Numbered from the stretch's first letter, positions 18,874-27,797 are shown. The stretch is 64,000 nt of DNA from Allomuricauda sp. CAU 1633 (GCF_017313225.1 NZ_JAFLNE010000001.1:1044499-1108498), one strand, 5' to 3'. Notes: generated by a model from the letters alone, not told the origin. Translations and numbers: made by a program.

Positions 18874-19779
18874 TTGAAAACACCCAATCAGAAAATAGAG
18901 TCGCCCCTTCTTGATGAAAAAGAGGTGACTTTATACATCAAACGGGAAGACACCATTCATCCCCTGATTTCGGGAAACAAGTACCGTAAGCTCAAATATA
19001 ACCTGTTGGAAGCCCAGAATCAGGGCCTAACCACCTTACTCACCTTTGGTGGAGCCTTTTCCAACCATATTGCAGCGGTAGCCTGCGCTGGACATGAACA
19101 GGGATTCAAAACCATTGGGGTGATTCGAGGTGAAGAATTGGAAGACAATTGGGAAGACAACCCCACTCTGCAACTGGCCCATGATCATGGAATGCAGTTT
19201 TATTTTGTATCCCGAAGTGCGTATCGAAATAAAACAGAGCCCGATTTCATTCAACATTTAAAAAATACGTTCAGTGAATTTTATCTTCTTCCCGAAGGCG
19301 GCACCAACGAACTCGCCGTGAAAGGCTGTGCTGAAATCCTGACCGAAGAAGACTCCACTTTCCATTATATCTGCAGTAGCGTGGGAACGGGTGGCACCGT
19401 GGCAGGCATTATTAATTCCACCGAACCGCATCAACATGTTTTGGGGTTCCCAGCGTTGAAGGGTGATTTTTTAAAGGCGGATATCCGTACATTTGCGCAA
19501 AACGAACGTTGGCAATTGATCACCGATTATCATTTTGGGGGCTATGCCAAAGTGACCCCGGACTTGGTGCAATTCATCAACCGTTTTAGAAAAGGAACTG
19601 GGATTTCGTTGGACCCCATTTACACGGGAAAGCTGGTTTTTGGTATTTTTGAACTCATAAAACAGGATTTTTTCCCAAAGGGAACCCAAATTTTGGCCAT
19701 CCACACAGGCGGATTGCAAGGGATAAAAGGCATGAACCAAGTGTTGGAGCAAAAAAAATTACCGTTGTTGGACGTATGA
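18874..19779 (+). CDS. PLP-dependent ACC deaminase / D-cysteine desulfhydrase family enzyme
   Basis: 301-aa fold-type II PLP enzyme. The cofactor lysine is in ISGNKYRKLKYNL (about residue 38), the substrate loop is FGGAFSNHIAAVA, and the phosphate-binding glycine loop is SSVGTGGTVAGI. The family includes 1-aminocyclopropane-1-carboxylate deaminase and D-cysteine desulfhydrase; substrate cannot be chosen here. The start appears to be TTG at 18874. Its TGA overlaps the ATG of the glucosaminidase gene by 4 bp (ATGA). Confidence 0.88.
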   Translation: MKTPNQKIESPLLDEKEVTLYIKREDTIHPLISGNKYRKLKYNLLEAQNQGLTTLLTFGGAFSNHIAAVACAGHEQGFKTIGVIRGEELEDNWEDNPTLQLAHDHGMQFYFVSRSAYRNKTEPDFIQHLKNTFSEFYLLPEGGTNELAVKGCAEILTEEDSTFHYICSSVGTGGTVAGIINSTEPHQHVLGFPALKGDFLKADIRTFAQNERWQLITDYHFGGYAKVTPDLVQFINRFRKGTGISLDPIYTGKLVFGIFELIKQDFFPKGTQILAIHTGGLQGIKGMNQVLEQKKLPLLDV

Positions 19780-20630
19780 TCAGACGAATAGGATATGTGT
19801 TGTTGGTTGCATTTTTGCTGACCAGTTGTGGTGCGAAGAAAAGAAGGACCACCCATAGAAAAGGCGCTCCTGTGGTGGTGAAAACTGAAAAGCCTACCAC
19901 CAAGACCACTACCGATGTGGATACGGAGGTGACCAAGGACCTTTATCCCATGCCCGAAGACCCCGGGCGGTTTGAACGTTTTCCCATTTCCGATACCGAG
20001 GAATATATTGGGACCTTTGCCGAGGTGGCCCAGTATGAAATGCGCGCTTTTGGCATTCCAGCCAGTATCACCTTGGCGCAGGGCATTTTGGAAAGTGGTT
20101 CCGGGCGGGGGGAGCTCACCTTAAAGACCAACAACCATTTCGGAATCAAATGTCATACCGGTTGGCAGGGCGAATATGATTTTCATGATGATGATGCCAA
20201 GGGGGAATGCTTCCGAAAATACAATCACCCTATGTTTTCGTTTCGGGATCACAGTATTTTCTTGTCCTCACGCTCCCGTTATGCCTTTTTGTTCAATTAC
20301 CGGCGGAACGATTACAAAAAGTGGGCCCATGGCCTTCGACAGGCGGGTTACGCTACGGATAGGCATTATCCACAAAAATTGATTGCCCTGATTGAACGAT
20401 ACAATCTGCACCAATACGATGAGGCCGTTGTGGAAGGTGGTCTGTCCACAGTTCGGGAACCCAAACAATACGAAGTGTTTACCCACGTCGTGGAACAGGG
20501 CGATACGCTGTATGCCCTCTCCCGCAAATATGAAATCTCGGTGGATGAGATTCAACGGCTCAACAATTTAAATGGCACCAACATTTCCATTGGGCAGGTG
20601 CTGAACATCCGAAAAGAAAAAGCGAAGTAG
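19776..20630 (+). CDS. glucosaminidase (GH73-type) lipoprotein with LysM domain
   Basis: 284-aa envelope peptidoglycan hydrolase. A lipoprotein signal ends at LTSC (about residue 18), followed by a Lys/Thr-rich linker. The mannosyl-glycoprotein endo-beta-N-acetylglucosaminidase domain covers about residues 75-215 (ITLAQGILESGSGRGELTLKTNNHFGIKC carries the catalytic Glu region). A C-terminal LysM repeat (HVVEQGDTLYALSRKYEISVDEIQRLNNL) binds glycan. Likely role: cell-wall remodelling. Coupled to the preceding PLP enzyme gene by an ATGA overlap. Confidence 0.95.
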   Translation: MIRRIGYVLLVAFLLTSCGAKKRRTTHRKGAPVVVKTEKPTTKTTTDVDTEVTKDLYPMPEDPGRFERFPISDTEEYIGTFAEVAQYEMRAFGIPASITLAQGILESGSGRGELTLKTNNHFGIKCHTGWQGEYDFHDDDAKGECFRKYNHPMFSFRDHSIFLSSRSRYAFLFNYRRNDYKKWAHGLRQAGYATDRHYPQKLIALIERYNLHQYDEAVVEGGLSTVREPKQYEVFTHVVEQGDTLYALSRKYEISVDEIQRLNNLNGTNISIGQVLNIRKEKAK

Positions 20631-20639
20631 TTTTAACCA

Positions 20640-21110
20640 ATCGTCAACCTGAACTTGCCTGCCAACATAGACAGGTTTCAGGTTCTCACAAAATGTACCC
20701 TGAGCGAAGTCGAAGGGTATTGTGTTTTCACTAACATGATGAGATGCCGAACTCCCGCCTACCGGACTGGCAGGAAATTCAGCATGACACCTAATGTCTT
20801 AGGCCGTCAGTTAGAGTGGCTTGACCGTGAGGTCAGGATGTATCGAGAACTGGTACTAAGTTGCTGATTCTCGATACGATTCACTAAAGTGAATCACTCG
20901 AATTGACGCAACCAATTTCCGTTTCCAAGAAAGTTGCAGGATACTTACCTTTGCCGCAACTGTCATACTGAGCAGCGCGAAATATCTCAGAAGAACTGTA
21001 CCCTGAGCGTAGTCGAAGGGTATATAGCATGATGGTTACTTTGATTACCTAAACAAACCAATAAGAGTTTCCCGTCGGAATTTATGCTGAGCCATGCCGA
21101 AGTACGGGAA
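20640..21110. repeat. mosaic of palindromic intergenic repeats
   Basis: A gene-free 490-bp stretch built from short inverted elements. Two 24-bp copies (20696-20719 and 20999-21022, core CCCTGAGCGAAGTCGAAGGG) differ by one base. Also present are an AACCTGAA...TTCAGGTT hairpin (20647-20683), a CTCGATACGATTCACTAAAG/GTGAATCACTCGA element (20869-20905), a GTCAGTT...GAGAACTG element (20807-20850), and TCATACTGAGC/TTATGCTGAGCC fragments (20962, 21082). These resemble REP-type elements spread by RAYT transposases; no such transposase gene was seen nearby. Confidence 0.75.
20946..20953 (+). promoter_or_regulatory. possible -7 box for hemL
   Basis: TACCTTTG matches TAnnTTTG and faces hemL. No convincing TTG -33 element. 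If used, the hemL leader would be about 165 nt and contain a palindromic repeat. Confidence 0.35.
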
Positions 21111-21123
21111 TGATATAAAGTAT

Positions 21124-22401
21124 ATGATCTACCAACGAAGCAGTGCCCTCTTTGCAGAGGCGAAAAAATACATCCCCGGAGGGGTAAATTCCCCCGTTCG
21201 GGCCTTTAAAGCAGTAGGGGGCGACCCCATTTTCGTGAAGGAGGCCAAGGGCGCCTACCTCTATGATGTGGATGGCAACCAACTCATCGATTACATTGCC
21301 TCTTGGGGTCCACTGATTCTGGGTCACGCCTATGAACCCGTAATCAATGCCGTGATTGAAAAGGCCAAAAAAGGTACTTCGTTTGGGATGCCCACCGAAA
21401 TTGAGACCGAATTGGCACAATTGGCGGTCTCGATGGTGCCGAATATTGACAAAATACGCTTTGTGAACAGTGGTACCGAAGCCTGTATGAGTGCGGTGCG
21501 CCTCGCGCGCGGGTACACGGGCAAGGACAAGATCATTAAATTTGCGGGCTGTTACCATGGGCATTCTGACTCGTTTTTGATTCAAGCGGGGAGTGGTGCG
21601 GTAACCTTTGGAAGTCCCAATAGCCCTGGGGTAACGCAAGGCACCGCCAAGGACACACTGTTGGCAGATTATAACGATTTGGAGGGGGTAAAAGCTCTTG
21701 TGGAAGCCAATAAAGGGGAGATTGCTGCCATTATCTTGGAACCCGTGGCGGGCAATATGGGGTGCATTATCCCTACCGATAAATTTATTCATGGGTTGCG
21801 CAAACTCTGCACCCAAGAAGGGATTTTATTGCTCTTTGATGAGGTGATGACCGGCTTTCGCTTGGGGAAAGGCGGCGCGCAAGAAGCCTTAGGCGTGGAT
21901 GCCGATATGGTAATGTTTGGAAAAGTGATCGGAGGGGGGCTGCCCGTAGGTGCTTTTGCGGCCCGAGCCGAAATCATGGCCCATTTGGCCCCAGAAGGCC
22001 CGGTGTACCAAGCGGGAACCCTAAGCGGAAACCCCTTGGCCATGAGTGCCGGACTCGCCATGCTGACGGAACTGAACAACCGCCCTGAAGTTTTTACCAG
22101 TCTCGCGGAAAAAACAGAATACTTGCACAAGGGTATTGGCCAAGTGCTGACCGAAAAAGGGGTGACCCACCAGATTAACCGCTATGGCAGTATGATCTCC
22201 GTGCATTTTACGGACGAACCGGTGGTGGATTTTGCCTCCTCGGCCAAGGGCAATAATGACACTTTTAAAAAATACTTCCACGGGATGTTGGAAAATGGGG
22301 TGTATTTGCCGCCCTCTGCCTTTGAAAGTTACTTTTTAAATGATGCGTTAAGCTACGAGGATTTGGACAAGACCATTGAAGCGGTTAAAAAAGTATTCTA
22401 G
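21124..22401 (+). CDS. hemL: glutamate-1-semialdehyde 2,1-aminomutase
   Basis: PLP enzyme making 5-aminolevulinate in the C5 heme pathway. The protein begins [20 protein letters not shown], the usual HemL start, then [28 protein letters not shown] binds PLP phosphate; [11 protein letters not shown] carries the cofactor Asp; and the Schiff-base lysine is in [15 protein letters not shown]. 425 residues. An upstream in-frame ATG at 21094 lies in repeat-derived DNA and was not chosen. It ends overlapping, tail to tail, the oxidoreductase gene by 4 bp. Confidence 0.96.
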   Translation: MIYQRSSALFAEAKKYIPGGVNSPVRAFKAVGGDPIFVKEAKGAYLYDVDGNQLIDYIASWGPLILGHAYEPVINAVIEKAKKGTSFGMPTEIETELAQLAVSMVPNIDKIRFVNSGTEACMSAVRLARGYTGKDKIIKFAGCYHGHSDSFLIQAGSGAVTFGSPNSPGVTQGTAKDTLLADYNDLEGVKALVEANKGEIAAIILEPVAGNMGCIIPTDKFIHGLRKLCTQEGILLLFDEVMTGFRLGKGGAQEALGVDADMVMFGKVIGGGLPVGAFAARAEIMAHLAPEGPVYQAGTLSGNPLAMSAGLAMLTELNNRPEVFTSLAEKTEYLHKGIGQVLTEKGVTHQINRYGSMISVHFTDEPVVDFASSAKGNNDTFKKYFHGMLENGVYLPPSAFESYFLNDALSYEDLDKTIEAVKKVF

Positions 22402-23414
22402 AACTCGTCCAGTACCATTTTTTTGTTCAATAACATACCTGTTGTAGCGCCCATAGCAACTGCATTTGATACAGTACGCATTCTGGTTGTGTTGTCCCCG
22501 CAGGCATAAACACCATCAACCGATGTCATTTGCTGGCCATCTATCTTAATATAGCCTTCCTCGGTGAGTTCACAGCCCAAAGATTCAGGGATTGGGCAGT
22601 GCTGTTCAAAAGGAATGTGGGCGTAAAGCGCTTTTAGTGGGGCTATTGACCCATCTTTAAAGATCAATTGCTTCAAATGGCCTTCAATATGTTGCAATTC
22701 AGCTATTTCAGACTCAATAATTTTGATGCCTTTATCCATTAGTTTTTGGGTTTCGTCCTTGGAGAGGGTAGATTTTCCATTAGTGAATAACGCAAGGCCA
22801 TCCGTCCAGTTGGAAATCAACCTTGAAAACTCATAACCGTACTCTCCATTGCCCAGAATACCAGTTTTTTGATGTCTTACCTCATATCCATGACAGTACG
22901 GACAGTGAAGCACGGAAATACCCCAACATTCTGCAAATCCTTTTATTTGTGGCATGATATCTCGAATACCTGTAGCGAAAATCAACTTTTTGGACTCAAA
23001 ACTTTTTCCAGAATCGATCTCAATTTGAAACCCGTTCTTGGTCTTTTTTCCGCTTGTGGCCAAACCCTCTACAAAGTGGACGGTTTTGTAGTGTTCCACC
23101 TGTAGTTTTGCCACCTGAGCTATTTCTTTGGGCGTTTTTCCATCTTGGGTTAGAAAATTATGGGAATACGGTGTTTGTCGGTTGCATGGCTTGCCACTGT
23201 CAATGATCAACACCTTTTTCAGGGATCTTCCCAATGCCATTCCCGCAGCAAGCCCGGAATAACTACCACCAACAATTATAACGTCAAATTTTTTAAGATT
23301 TTTCATGTCTTTGTGTAATAGGGGTTTAATGAGTTGATAGGGAAACAATGTTACGGCTGTGGCTTTGCCACTCTTTTCTAGAAATTGTCTTCTCGAAAGG
23401 AGTTTTGCGCGCAC
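22398..23414 (-). CDS. thioredoxin-reductase-like FAD/NAD(P) oxidoreductase with Tat-like N-terminus
   Basis: 338 residues. The core resembles thioredoxin reductase: FAD loop [14 protein letters not shown] (about 44-57), redox-type motif [11 protein letters not shown](P) loop [11 protein letters not shown], and the C-terminal FAD block [13 protein letters not shown]. Relatives normally begin near residue 36 ([14 protein letters not shown]). Here a 35-residue leader containing [20 protein letters not shown] resembles a twin-arginine signal. The GTG start shares one base with the stop of the upstream small gene, which supports the long form. Substrate unknown. Confidence 0.85.
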   Translation of the reverse strand: MRAKLLSRRQFLEKSGKATAVTLFPYQLIKPLLHKDMKNLKKFDVIIVGGSYSGLAAGMALGRSLKKVLIIDSGKPCNRQTPYSHNFLTQDGKTPKEIAQVAKLQVEHYKTVHFVEGLATSGKKTKNGFQIEIDSGKSFESKKLIFATGIRDIMPQIKGFAECWGISVLHCPYCHGYEVRHQKTGILGNGEYGYEFSRLISNWTDGLALFTNGKSTLSKDETQKLMDKGIKIIESEIAELQHIEGHLKQLIFKDGSIAPLKALYAHIPFEQHCPIPESLGCELTEEGYIKIDGQQMTSVDGVYACGDNTTRMRTVSNAVAMGATTGMLLNKKMVLDEF

Positions 23415-23644
23415 TACTGTTTTCCTTTGGAAATTTTTGGTGTGAACTGGCGAATTACAAAGTCCACAAAAGGGACGCCGATAAAAACAATCAGCGGCAC
23501 CAAAGCCAAGGTCATGACCAAAGTTCTAATGTAAAGGGGAACCAATGCCAAAGGTTCCCGAAAGATATACAGGAATAGGGTCAATGCTGGGTAAATCACC
23601 ACCCAAATCTTTAAGGAAGCTATCAATCTTGCTTTTGTTTTCAT
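23414..23644 (-). CDS. small two-helix membrane protein
   Basis: 76 residues with two membrane helices (IWVVIYPALTLFLYIF and ALVPLYIRTLVMTLALVPLIVFIG) and a short basic tail. No family was named with certainty; short proteins of this type occur beside oxidoreductase genes in Flavobacteria. It ends overlapping the GTG of the oxidoreductase gene by one base, so both are likely made from one mRNA starting at the TACCTTTG promoter just upstream. Confidence 0.75.
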   Translation of the reverse strand: MKTKARLIASLKIWVVIYPALTLFLYIFREPLALVPLYIRTLVMTLALVPLIVFIGVPFVDFVIRQFTPKISKGKQ

Positions 23645-23674
23645 GCTATTTCAGTTTATAGAAAAATTATGGGG

Positions 23675-23682
23675 CAAAGGTA
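23675..23682 (-). promoter_or_regulatory. -7 box for the membrane protein/oxidoreductase pair
   Basis: TACCTTTG on the minus strand, about 30 bp before the small membrane protein start. It indicates transcription independent of the AraC gene upstream. Confidence 0.5.
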
Positions 23683-23730
23683 TTTTCCATACTTCTTCCA
23701 GAGTAGGATGAAAATGAAGTTGAATGGTAC

Positions 23731-24603
23731 TTAAGTAAAAAGTTGACGAAAAGACTCTGGCGCGTGTCCGGTTTGTCGTTTAAAGAAGCGTACAAAATAG
23801 GAAACGTCCTCATAACCCAATTGAAAAGCAATTTCCTTTATTTGGTTGGAAGTGGCAAGCAGGTATCTTTTTGCTTCAAGAACAATGCGGTCCACAATGA
23901 TTTCTGAACACGTTTTACCCAGAGCAGATTTCGTGATGGCATTGATTTGGTACAGCGAAAGGTGAAGCATATTTGCATAGTCCGATACCTTCTTATGGGT
24001 GGAATAATGCGTTTCTAAAAGATGTAAAAAAGATTCCAAGCCTTCTTGTTCATGTCTATTTGGGATTTGAGAAGCCGATTTTTGTTGCCGCAATAAGTTC
24101 ACAAAGAAGATATCCATATAGGCCATTATTGCTTTTTCATACCCTTCTTTTTTACCCGTATATTCTTCGAATATCTGGGAAAGCACAGCGTTCAAGTGTT
24201 CAAAGTCAGACGGATTAATTAGGCAATGGTTTTTGGAACTGGCCCTATTGAGCAACATCAAGGATTTTTGATCTTTGGGCAAATAAAAATCGGGGGTAAA
24301 CTGAACCACATACCCGCTACTTCCCATTTTAAGGGTGAGCTGGTGCACCTGTCCCGGCCGCATGAAAAAAATGGAACCATCGCTGACCTCGTACGGTTTA
24401 AAATCGATGATGTGCTCTCCAACCCCTTTTTGAAGCGCCAAAAGAAAATAAAAATCGTGCCGGTGGAGCTCCTGGACCATGTCCGTTTCAGCAAGCAACT
24501 TTTCAATATCCCTGATAGTAAAACTACCTAAAAGGGAAGGCTCTTTTTGATTGGGCAAACGGGCTACGGGAATATCCTTCATGGTATTCCCAAAGATCGC
24601 CAA
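23731..24603 (-). CDS. AraC family transcriptional regulator
   Basis: 290 residues. An N-terminal cupin-like sensing domain (VQELHRHDFYFLLALQKGVGEH to about residue 130) is followed by two helix-turn-helix motifs: KVSDYANMLHLSLYQINAITKSALG and IKEIAFQLGYEDVSYFVRFFKRQTGHAPESFR, the AraC signature. It lies just upstream of the small membrane protein and oxidoreductase on the same strand and is the likely regulator of that pair. Ligand unknown. Confidence 0.92.
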   Translation of the reverse strand: MAIFGNTMKDIPVARLPNQKEPSLLGSFTIRDIEKLLAETDMVQELHRHDFYFLLALQKGVGEHIIDFKPYEVSDGSIFFMRPGQVHQLTLKMGSSGYVVQFTPDFYLPKDQKSLMLLNRASSKNHCLINPSDFEHLNAVLSQIFEEYTGKKEGYEKAIMAYMDIFFVNLLRQQKSASQIPNRHEQEGLESFLHLLETHYSTHKKVSDYANMLHLSLYQINAITKSALGKTCSEIIVDRIVLEAKRYLLATSNQIKEIAFQLGYEDVSYFVRFFKRQTGHAPESFRQLFT

Positions 24604-24663
24604 TTCTAAGATAGGAAGGCTTAAAAAACCTGTTTCTTTTAGGATCGTTTCACTGTTTACGCC

Positions 24664-25560
24664 CTAGTTGCAAATAGTGTTCAGCTCTTGGTACTCCGAT
24701 GTTGATACGGTGGGAATCTCCTGCCCCGATGAAATTTTGATACAGCTTAAGGTCGGATTACGGTCTGCGCGGAGGTCCACCAGTTCCCTATTGTTGCTCA
24801 CATCCAGACTGTTCAGCGTATTGCTTGAAATATAAAGGTGCGTCAGCTTGCTGTTCTGCGCAAAGTCAACCGTTTGGAGGGCATTGTCCGAAAGCAATAC
24901 CGTTTCCAACAACAGGTTGCTGCTCAGGTCAACAGCGGTGAGCTCATTGCTGATCATAAAAAGGTTCTTGAGGTTCACCGCTCCGCTGATGTCAATGGTC
25001 TTTAACAGGTTTTGGCCCATGTGCAAAAGTTCCAGAGAAGCATTGTCCAAGTGCAGTTCTTCCATATAATTAAAGGAGAGGTATATTTTTTTCAATTGGG
25101 TGGCGTTGGATAGCCCGTCAATGGATTCCAGTTCATTGGACTCCACGTTCACCAACAAGAGATTGGGATTATTGCCCAGGTCAATGCTGGACAAATAATT
25201 GGCCTGAAGGTACAGGGTGTCCAGCTTGGTGTTGGCACTTAAATCGATATCCGTGAGTTCTTGCCCGCCAGCGTACAGATAGGTTAGGTTGACAAACCCT
25301 TCAATTCCGGTTAAATCGCTGATGTCTCCAAAATTACCCGAAGGGTTAAGGTCTAAACGGGTGATGGTTTGGGCATCGGTGCGCAGCATTTGTTGGTTCA
25401 CCTCGCCATCCGTATCTATGCCTTGGTCGATTAAAACCGTTTCAAATTCTGGGTCTGGAATGTGCAGGTAGGTGTTGTTGGGGTTGGGGGCATCGTCACT
25501 TTTGGAGCATGCGGAAAAGAAAAATAAGGTAATGGCTACGATGGCGTAGGCTTTTTTCAT
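24664..25560 (-). CDS. leucine-rich repeat surface lipoprotein
   Basis: 298 residues. A lipoprotein signal ends at FFSAC (about residue 19); the following CSKSDD matches the acidic export tail known for surface lipoproteins of Flavobacterium and Capnocytophaga. Then come about eight leucine-rich repeats of roughly 21 residues (for example LKTIDISGAVNLKNLFMIS, LTAVDLSSNLLLETVLLSD). The C-terminus holds a Cys (LSCIKISSGQEI) and a final Cys, a likely capping disulfide. Such proteins bind other proteins or glycans at the cell surface; target unknown. Confidence 0.88.
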   Translation of the reverse strand: MKKAYAIVAITLFFFSACSKSDDAPNPNNTYLHIPDPEFETVLIDQGIDTDGEVNQQMLRTDAQTITRLDLNPSGNFGDISDLTGIEGFVNLTYLYAGGQELTDIDLSANTKLDTLYLQANYLSSIDLGNNPNLLLVNVESNELESIDGLSNATQLKKIYLSFNYMEELHLDNASLELLHMGQNLLKTIDISGAVNLKNLFMISNELTAVDLSSNLLLETVLLSDNALQTVDFAQNSKLTHLYISSNTLNSLDVSNNRELVDLRADRNPTLSCIKISSGQEIPTVSTSEYQELNTICN

Positions 25561-25657
25561 GGTTGCGTTTTTTGATGATTGCCTACTAGACGGTTTTTGG
25601 GTGGGGCTGTTACGGAATGCGGTGGCTTTAGGTTTTTTTTAACAGTTGAGGCTTGCG

Positions 25658-25852
25658 TTATGATTTTGTAGAAACCAACAATTCCCGGACATCCACGTCC
25701 AAAATCTTGGCAATTTGCCGTAAAATGGGAATGCTCGGTTGCTTTTTATTGTTGCAATAATTGGTGACGACTACGTAGCTTTTGTCCAATTGCTCCGCGA
25801 GCCACATTTGGCTTCTACCCTGCTGTTTTAATACCTCTTTGATTCTGTTCAT
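25658..25852 (-). CDS. XRE/Cro-type helix-turn-helix regulator
   Basis: 64 residues (MNRIKEVLKQQGRSQMWLAE start) forming one HTH_3 domain: QGRSQMWLAEQLDKSYVVVTNYCNNKKQPSIPILRQIAKIL. The preferred start is ATG at 25850-25852; an upstream in-frame ATG adds only MFFL. It is divergent from a 96-residue unknown gene, and the region between them holds several TACAATAC/GTATTGTA sites, so autoregulation is likely. Phage-repressor-like or toxin-antitoxin-type control is possible. Confidence 0.88.
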   Translation of the reverse strand: MNRIKEVLKQQGRSQMWLAEQLDKSYVVVTNYCNNKKQPSIPILRQIAKILDVDVRELLVSTKS

Positions 25853-25860
25853 AAGAAAAA

Positions 25861-25990
25861 ACAATACAGGAACATATTACTTTGTAATATAGATGTATAG
25901 TGTATTGTAATCTGTTTATTTATGGTATAGCAAAATACAATACAAAAAAGTATTGTAAAATATTATATATTGATATATATTTATATTGTA
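25861..25990. promoter_or_regulatory. candidate operator cluster for the XRE regulator
   Basis: An AT-rich divergent region. A perfect inverted repeat TACAATAC (25936-25943) - 6 nt - GTATTGTA (25950-25957) is present. Further copies are GTATTGTA at 25902-25909, ACAATAC at 25861-25867 and TATTGTA at 25984-25990, and TTACTTTGTAA lies at 25878-25888. Repeated half-sites on both sides of the promoters fit cooperative binding by a small dimeric regulator. Confidence 0.6.
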
Positions 25991-26007
25991 TTATAATAAT
26001 ATTTATA

Positions 26008-26298
26008 ATGAACAAGTCCCAAATCATTCATCTGATACAGCAAGATTTAAAACACAGCCAACTCACCGAAGCCCTGCGAAATTTAGGTTTGGATGATGGT
26101 GGATTGTACAGTTTGGATTTAATCTCGCTTGTGGCTCAATTGATGCAAGTGCGACCTGAACACATGGAAAACTTTACGGAAATCTATGGCAGTTATTTAG
26201 ATAAAGCGAATCAATTCCCAATTACCTATTTGGGAGAATATCTTTTGCCTATGGCGGAAGAGTGTTATTTGCAGTTGTTGTGTTGTAAGGACGTTTGA
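26008..26298 (+). CDS. hypothetical protein, 96 aa, divergent from XRE regulator
   Basis: Not recognised. A soluble, mainly helical acidic protein beginning MNKSQIIHLIQQDLKHSQLTEALRNLGL and ending in LQLLCCKDV with two adjacent cysteines. No signal peptide or membrane segment. The start is ATG at 26008, in a very AT-rich leader that carries the XRE half-sites. Its pairing with a one-domain regulator could indicate a regulated small effector or immunity-type gene, but nothing in the sequence proves this. Confidence 0.65.
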   Translation: MNKSQIIHLIQQDLKHSQLTEALRNLGLDDGGLYSLDLISLVAQLMQVRPEHMENFTEIYGSYLDKANQFPITYLGEYLLPMAEECYLQLLCCKDV

Positions 26299-26322
26299 AG
26301 CGGTGGGGAAGGTGTTTTGATA

Positions 26323-26351
26323 GTTAGGTAAGCAATTCTTATAGCCAGTAC
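26323..26351 (-). repeat. left boundary of the accessory module, core-site-like sequences
   Basis: The plus strand has GTTAGGT at 26323-26329 and CTTATAGCCAGTAC at 26338-26351. The second matches, in 11 of 14 positions, GTTGTAGCCAATAC (minus strand, 27749-27736), which lies just before the membrane protein gene. So the membrane protein + hydrolase unit is bracketed by near-complementary ends, as in an integron cassette, though degenerate. Confidence 0.4.
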
Positions 26352-26353
26352 TT

Positions 26354-27229
26354 TTATTTAGTTTTTACATATAGGAACCTTTTCCCATCAGTCTGATAAC
26401 CAAAATGGGCAACTACTTCTCCGTCTGATGCAGTTGTCAAGCATTTTCTTTCTCTTTTAGTTCCTGTACTTGTTCGATGAACAACCCAACCACGACTACC
26501 AGATGTGTATCTTGGGTTGGCACTTGTGTCACAAAACCTACCATCAGACACAACGGATAATCTTGGGTTTACAGCTTTAAAAAAATCAGCATTAAAACCA
26601 GATTCTCTACCATGGTGTGGTGCAAGTAAAATATCAGCATCAGATATTGCGGTTACAAAATCTTCTTTATTCATAAGTTCGTCAAAAGAACATTTTTCAT
26701 TATCTCCCGGAATCACGACTTTTATATCCGCATATTCGATAATTGTAACGATACTATGATTATTAAAGTTGTTATGATTACAAGTAGAAGGTGTAAAGGA
26801 TTTGATTTGCAAACCTCCCCAATTATCTGGATTTGATGTACTATCCGATGAGTTCGATTTTACAGGCTCACTATATCTATTATTAATTTCACAGTATTTT
26901 TTAAATTTTTCTCTGTCTTTGTCTCTTACATTTGCCATTACTTCTTGGTTTGAAAGATGTTTAGGCCTTTTAAGAACTTTTGGGTTTAATGAGTCAAAAT
27001 TTAATATATCATCAATATGGTCAAGGTGTGGATGAGTAATAATTACATAATCCAACTGCTTTACGCCATATTTATCTCTTAAATGTAATAATGGACTAAA
27101 AGCTTCTTTATCTTTTGAATAATCTCCTGTTCCAAGGTCTATAACTATATGTCTCTTATTTGGAGTTTTAATGTAAGTCATATGACCATGTTGAACATCC
27201 CAAAAAACTACTTCACAACGTGTTGCCAT
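26354..27229 (-). CDS. ComEC/Rec2-like metallo-beta-lactamase-fold hydrolase
   Basis: 291-aa cytoplasmic metallohydrolase. The metal motif is ITHPHLDHIDD (His66, His68, Asp70, His71); IPGD (mid) and LLAPHHGRESG supply later ligands. The APHHGxES block is typical of the ComEC/Rec2-related branch, whose members cleave DNA or phosphodiesters. No signal or membrane segment. It ends a three-gene minus-strand run, starting 3 bp after the membrane protein gene. In this context it may degrade a signal nucleotide or act as a nuclease effector; neither is shown. Confidence 0.88.
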   Translation of the reverse strand: MATRCEVVFWDVQHGHMTYIKTPNKRHIVIDLGTGDYSKDKEAFSPLLHLRDKYGVKQLDYVIITHPHLDHIDDILNFDSLNPKVLKRPKHLSNQEVMANVRDKDREKFKKYCEINNRYSEPVKSNSSDSTSNPDNWGGLQIKSFTPSTCNHNNFNNHSIVTIIEYADIKVVIPGDNEKCSFDELMNKEDFVTAISDADILLAPHHGRESGFNADFFKAVNPRLSVVSDGRFCDTSANPRYTSGSRGWVVHRTSTGTKRERKCLTTASDGEVVAHFGYQTDGKRFLYVKTK

Positions 27230-27232
27230 AAT

Positions 27233-27730
27233 TTATTTTTCCATTCTTGATGCCACTCTTTTTTTAACAAATCCAGTCTGCTTTTTATAAGAAAAAATAA
27301 AAAGTATTATTAGAGTGATGATTAATAGTATGTATGATATGCCTTCACTAATGTTCAACCATTCTGCAGTTTTTTCATAGAGTTTAGCTAATAATAATAG
27401 AGTCAAAAGAGAAATTATGGTTCTGTACATATTGTTAATTTCAGAAAATAACTCAATTTTTTTATCCTTGTCGCAAGCATTAACAAAGTCATTGTAATCA
27501 ACAAATTTTATGAATTTTAATGTTTTACTTTTTAATAAATCACCAATTATTAATGAGCCGATTCGACTTATGATTAAACCAATAAAATAATATAGAAAAG
27601 CACCAAGGAAATTATTTTCCTGAACTAAATCATAGTTTGTTATTTCTCTCAATAGAATAACAAATATTATCCCAGGAAAGAGATAATTGAAAATGTTATA
27701 TGACGATATTTTTTCTATAATTTCTTTCAT
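27233..27730 (-). CDS. four-helix membrane protein of the accessory module
   Basis: 165 residues, not assigned to a named family. Four predicted membrane helices: about 13-27 (FNYLFPGIIFVILL), 43-65, 104-121 (TIISLLTLLLLAKLY) and 131-149, with a charged cytoplasmic loop (66-100) and a basic tail. No signal peptide and no enzymatic motif. It sits between a nucleotide synthetase gene and an MBL-fold hydrolase gene, 48 bp and 3 bp away. Membrane effectors in this position often disrupt the membrane in nucleotide-signalling defence systems; here that is inference. Confidence 0.78.
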   Translation of the reverse strand: MKEIIEKISSYNIFNYLFPGIIFVILLREITNYDLVQENNFLGAFLYYFIGLIISRIGSLIIGDLLKSKTLKFIKFVDYNDFVNACDKDKKIELFSEINNMYRTIISLLTLLLLAKLYEKTAEWLNISEGISYILLIITLIILFIFSYKKQTGFVKKRVASRMEK

Positions 27731-27735
27731 TTCTC

Positions 27736-27797
27736 GTATTGGCTACAACGGTTTGGCTAAACTGCGTTTTAATGCAGTTTAGGTTTTGTTAGGTGTA
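27736..27797 (-). repeat. attC-like site between synthetase and membrane protein genes
   Basis: Reading the minus strand: ACCTAAC (fits RYYYAAC), then an imperfect stem with perfect 9-bp arms CTAAACTGC (plus 27757-27765) and GCAGTTTAG (27774-27782) around an 8-nt loop, then GTTGTAGCC (close to GTTRRRY). The total of about 57 nt is within the attC range. The synthetase stop codon lies inside it, as is common for cassettes. No integrase gene is in the window. Confidence 0.5.

Noticed and set aside
20655..20867. 70-codon frame in the repeat mosaic
   Set aside because: Composed of palindromic repeat DNA; no coding features.
21082..21816. 244-codon open frame antisense to hemL
   Set aside because: Shadow of the hemL reading frame with no signature or ribosome site.
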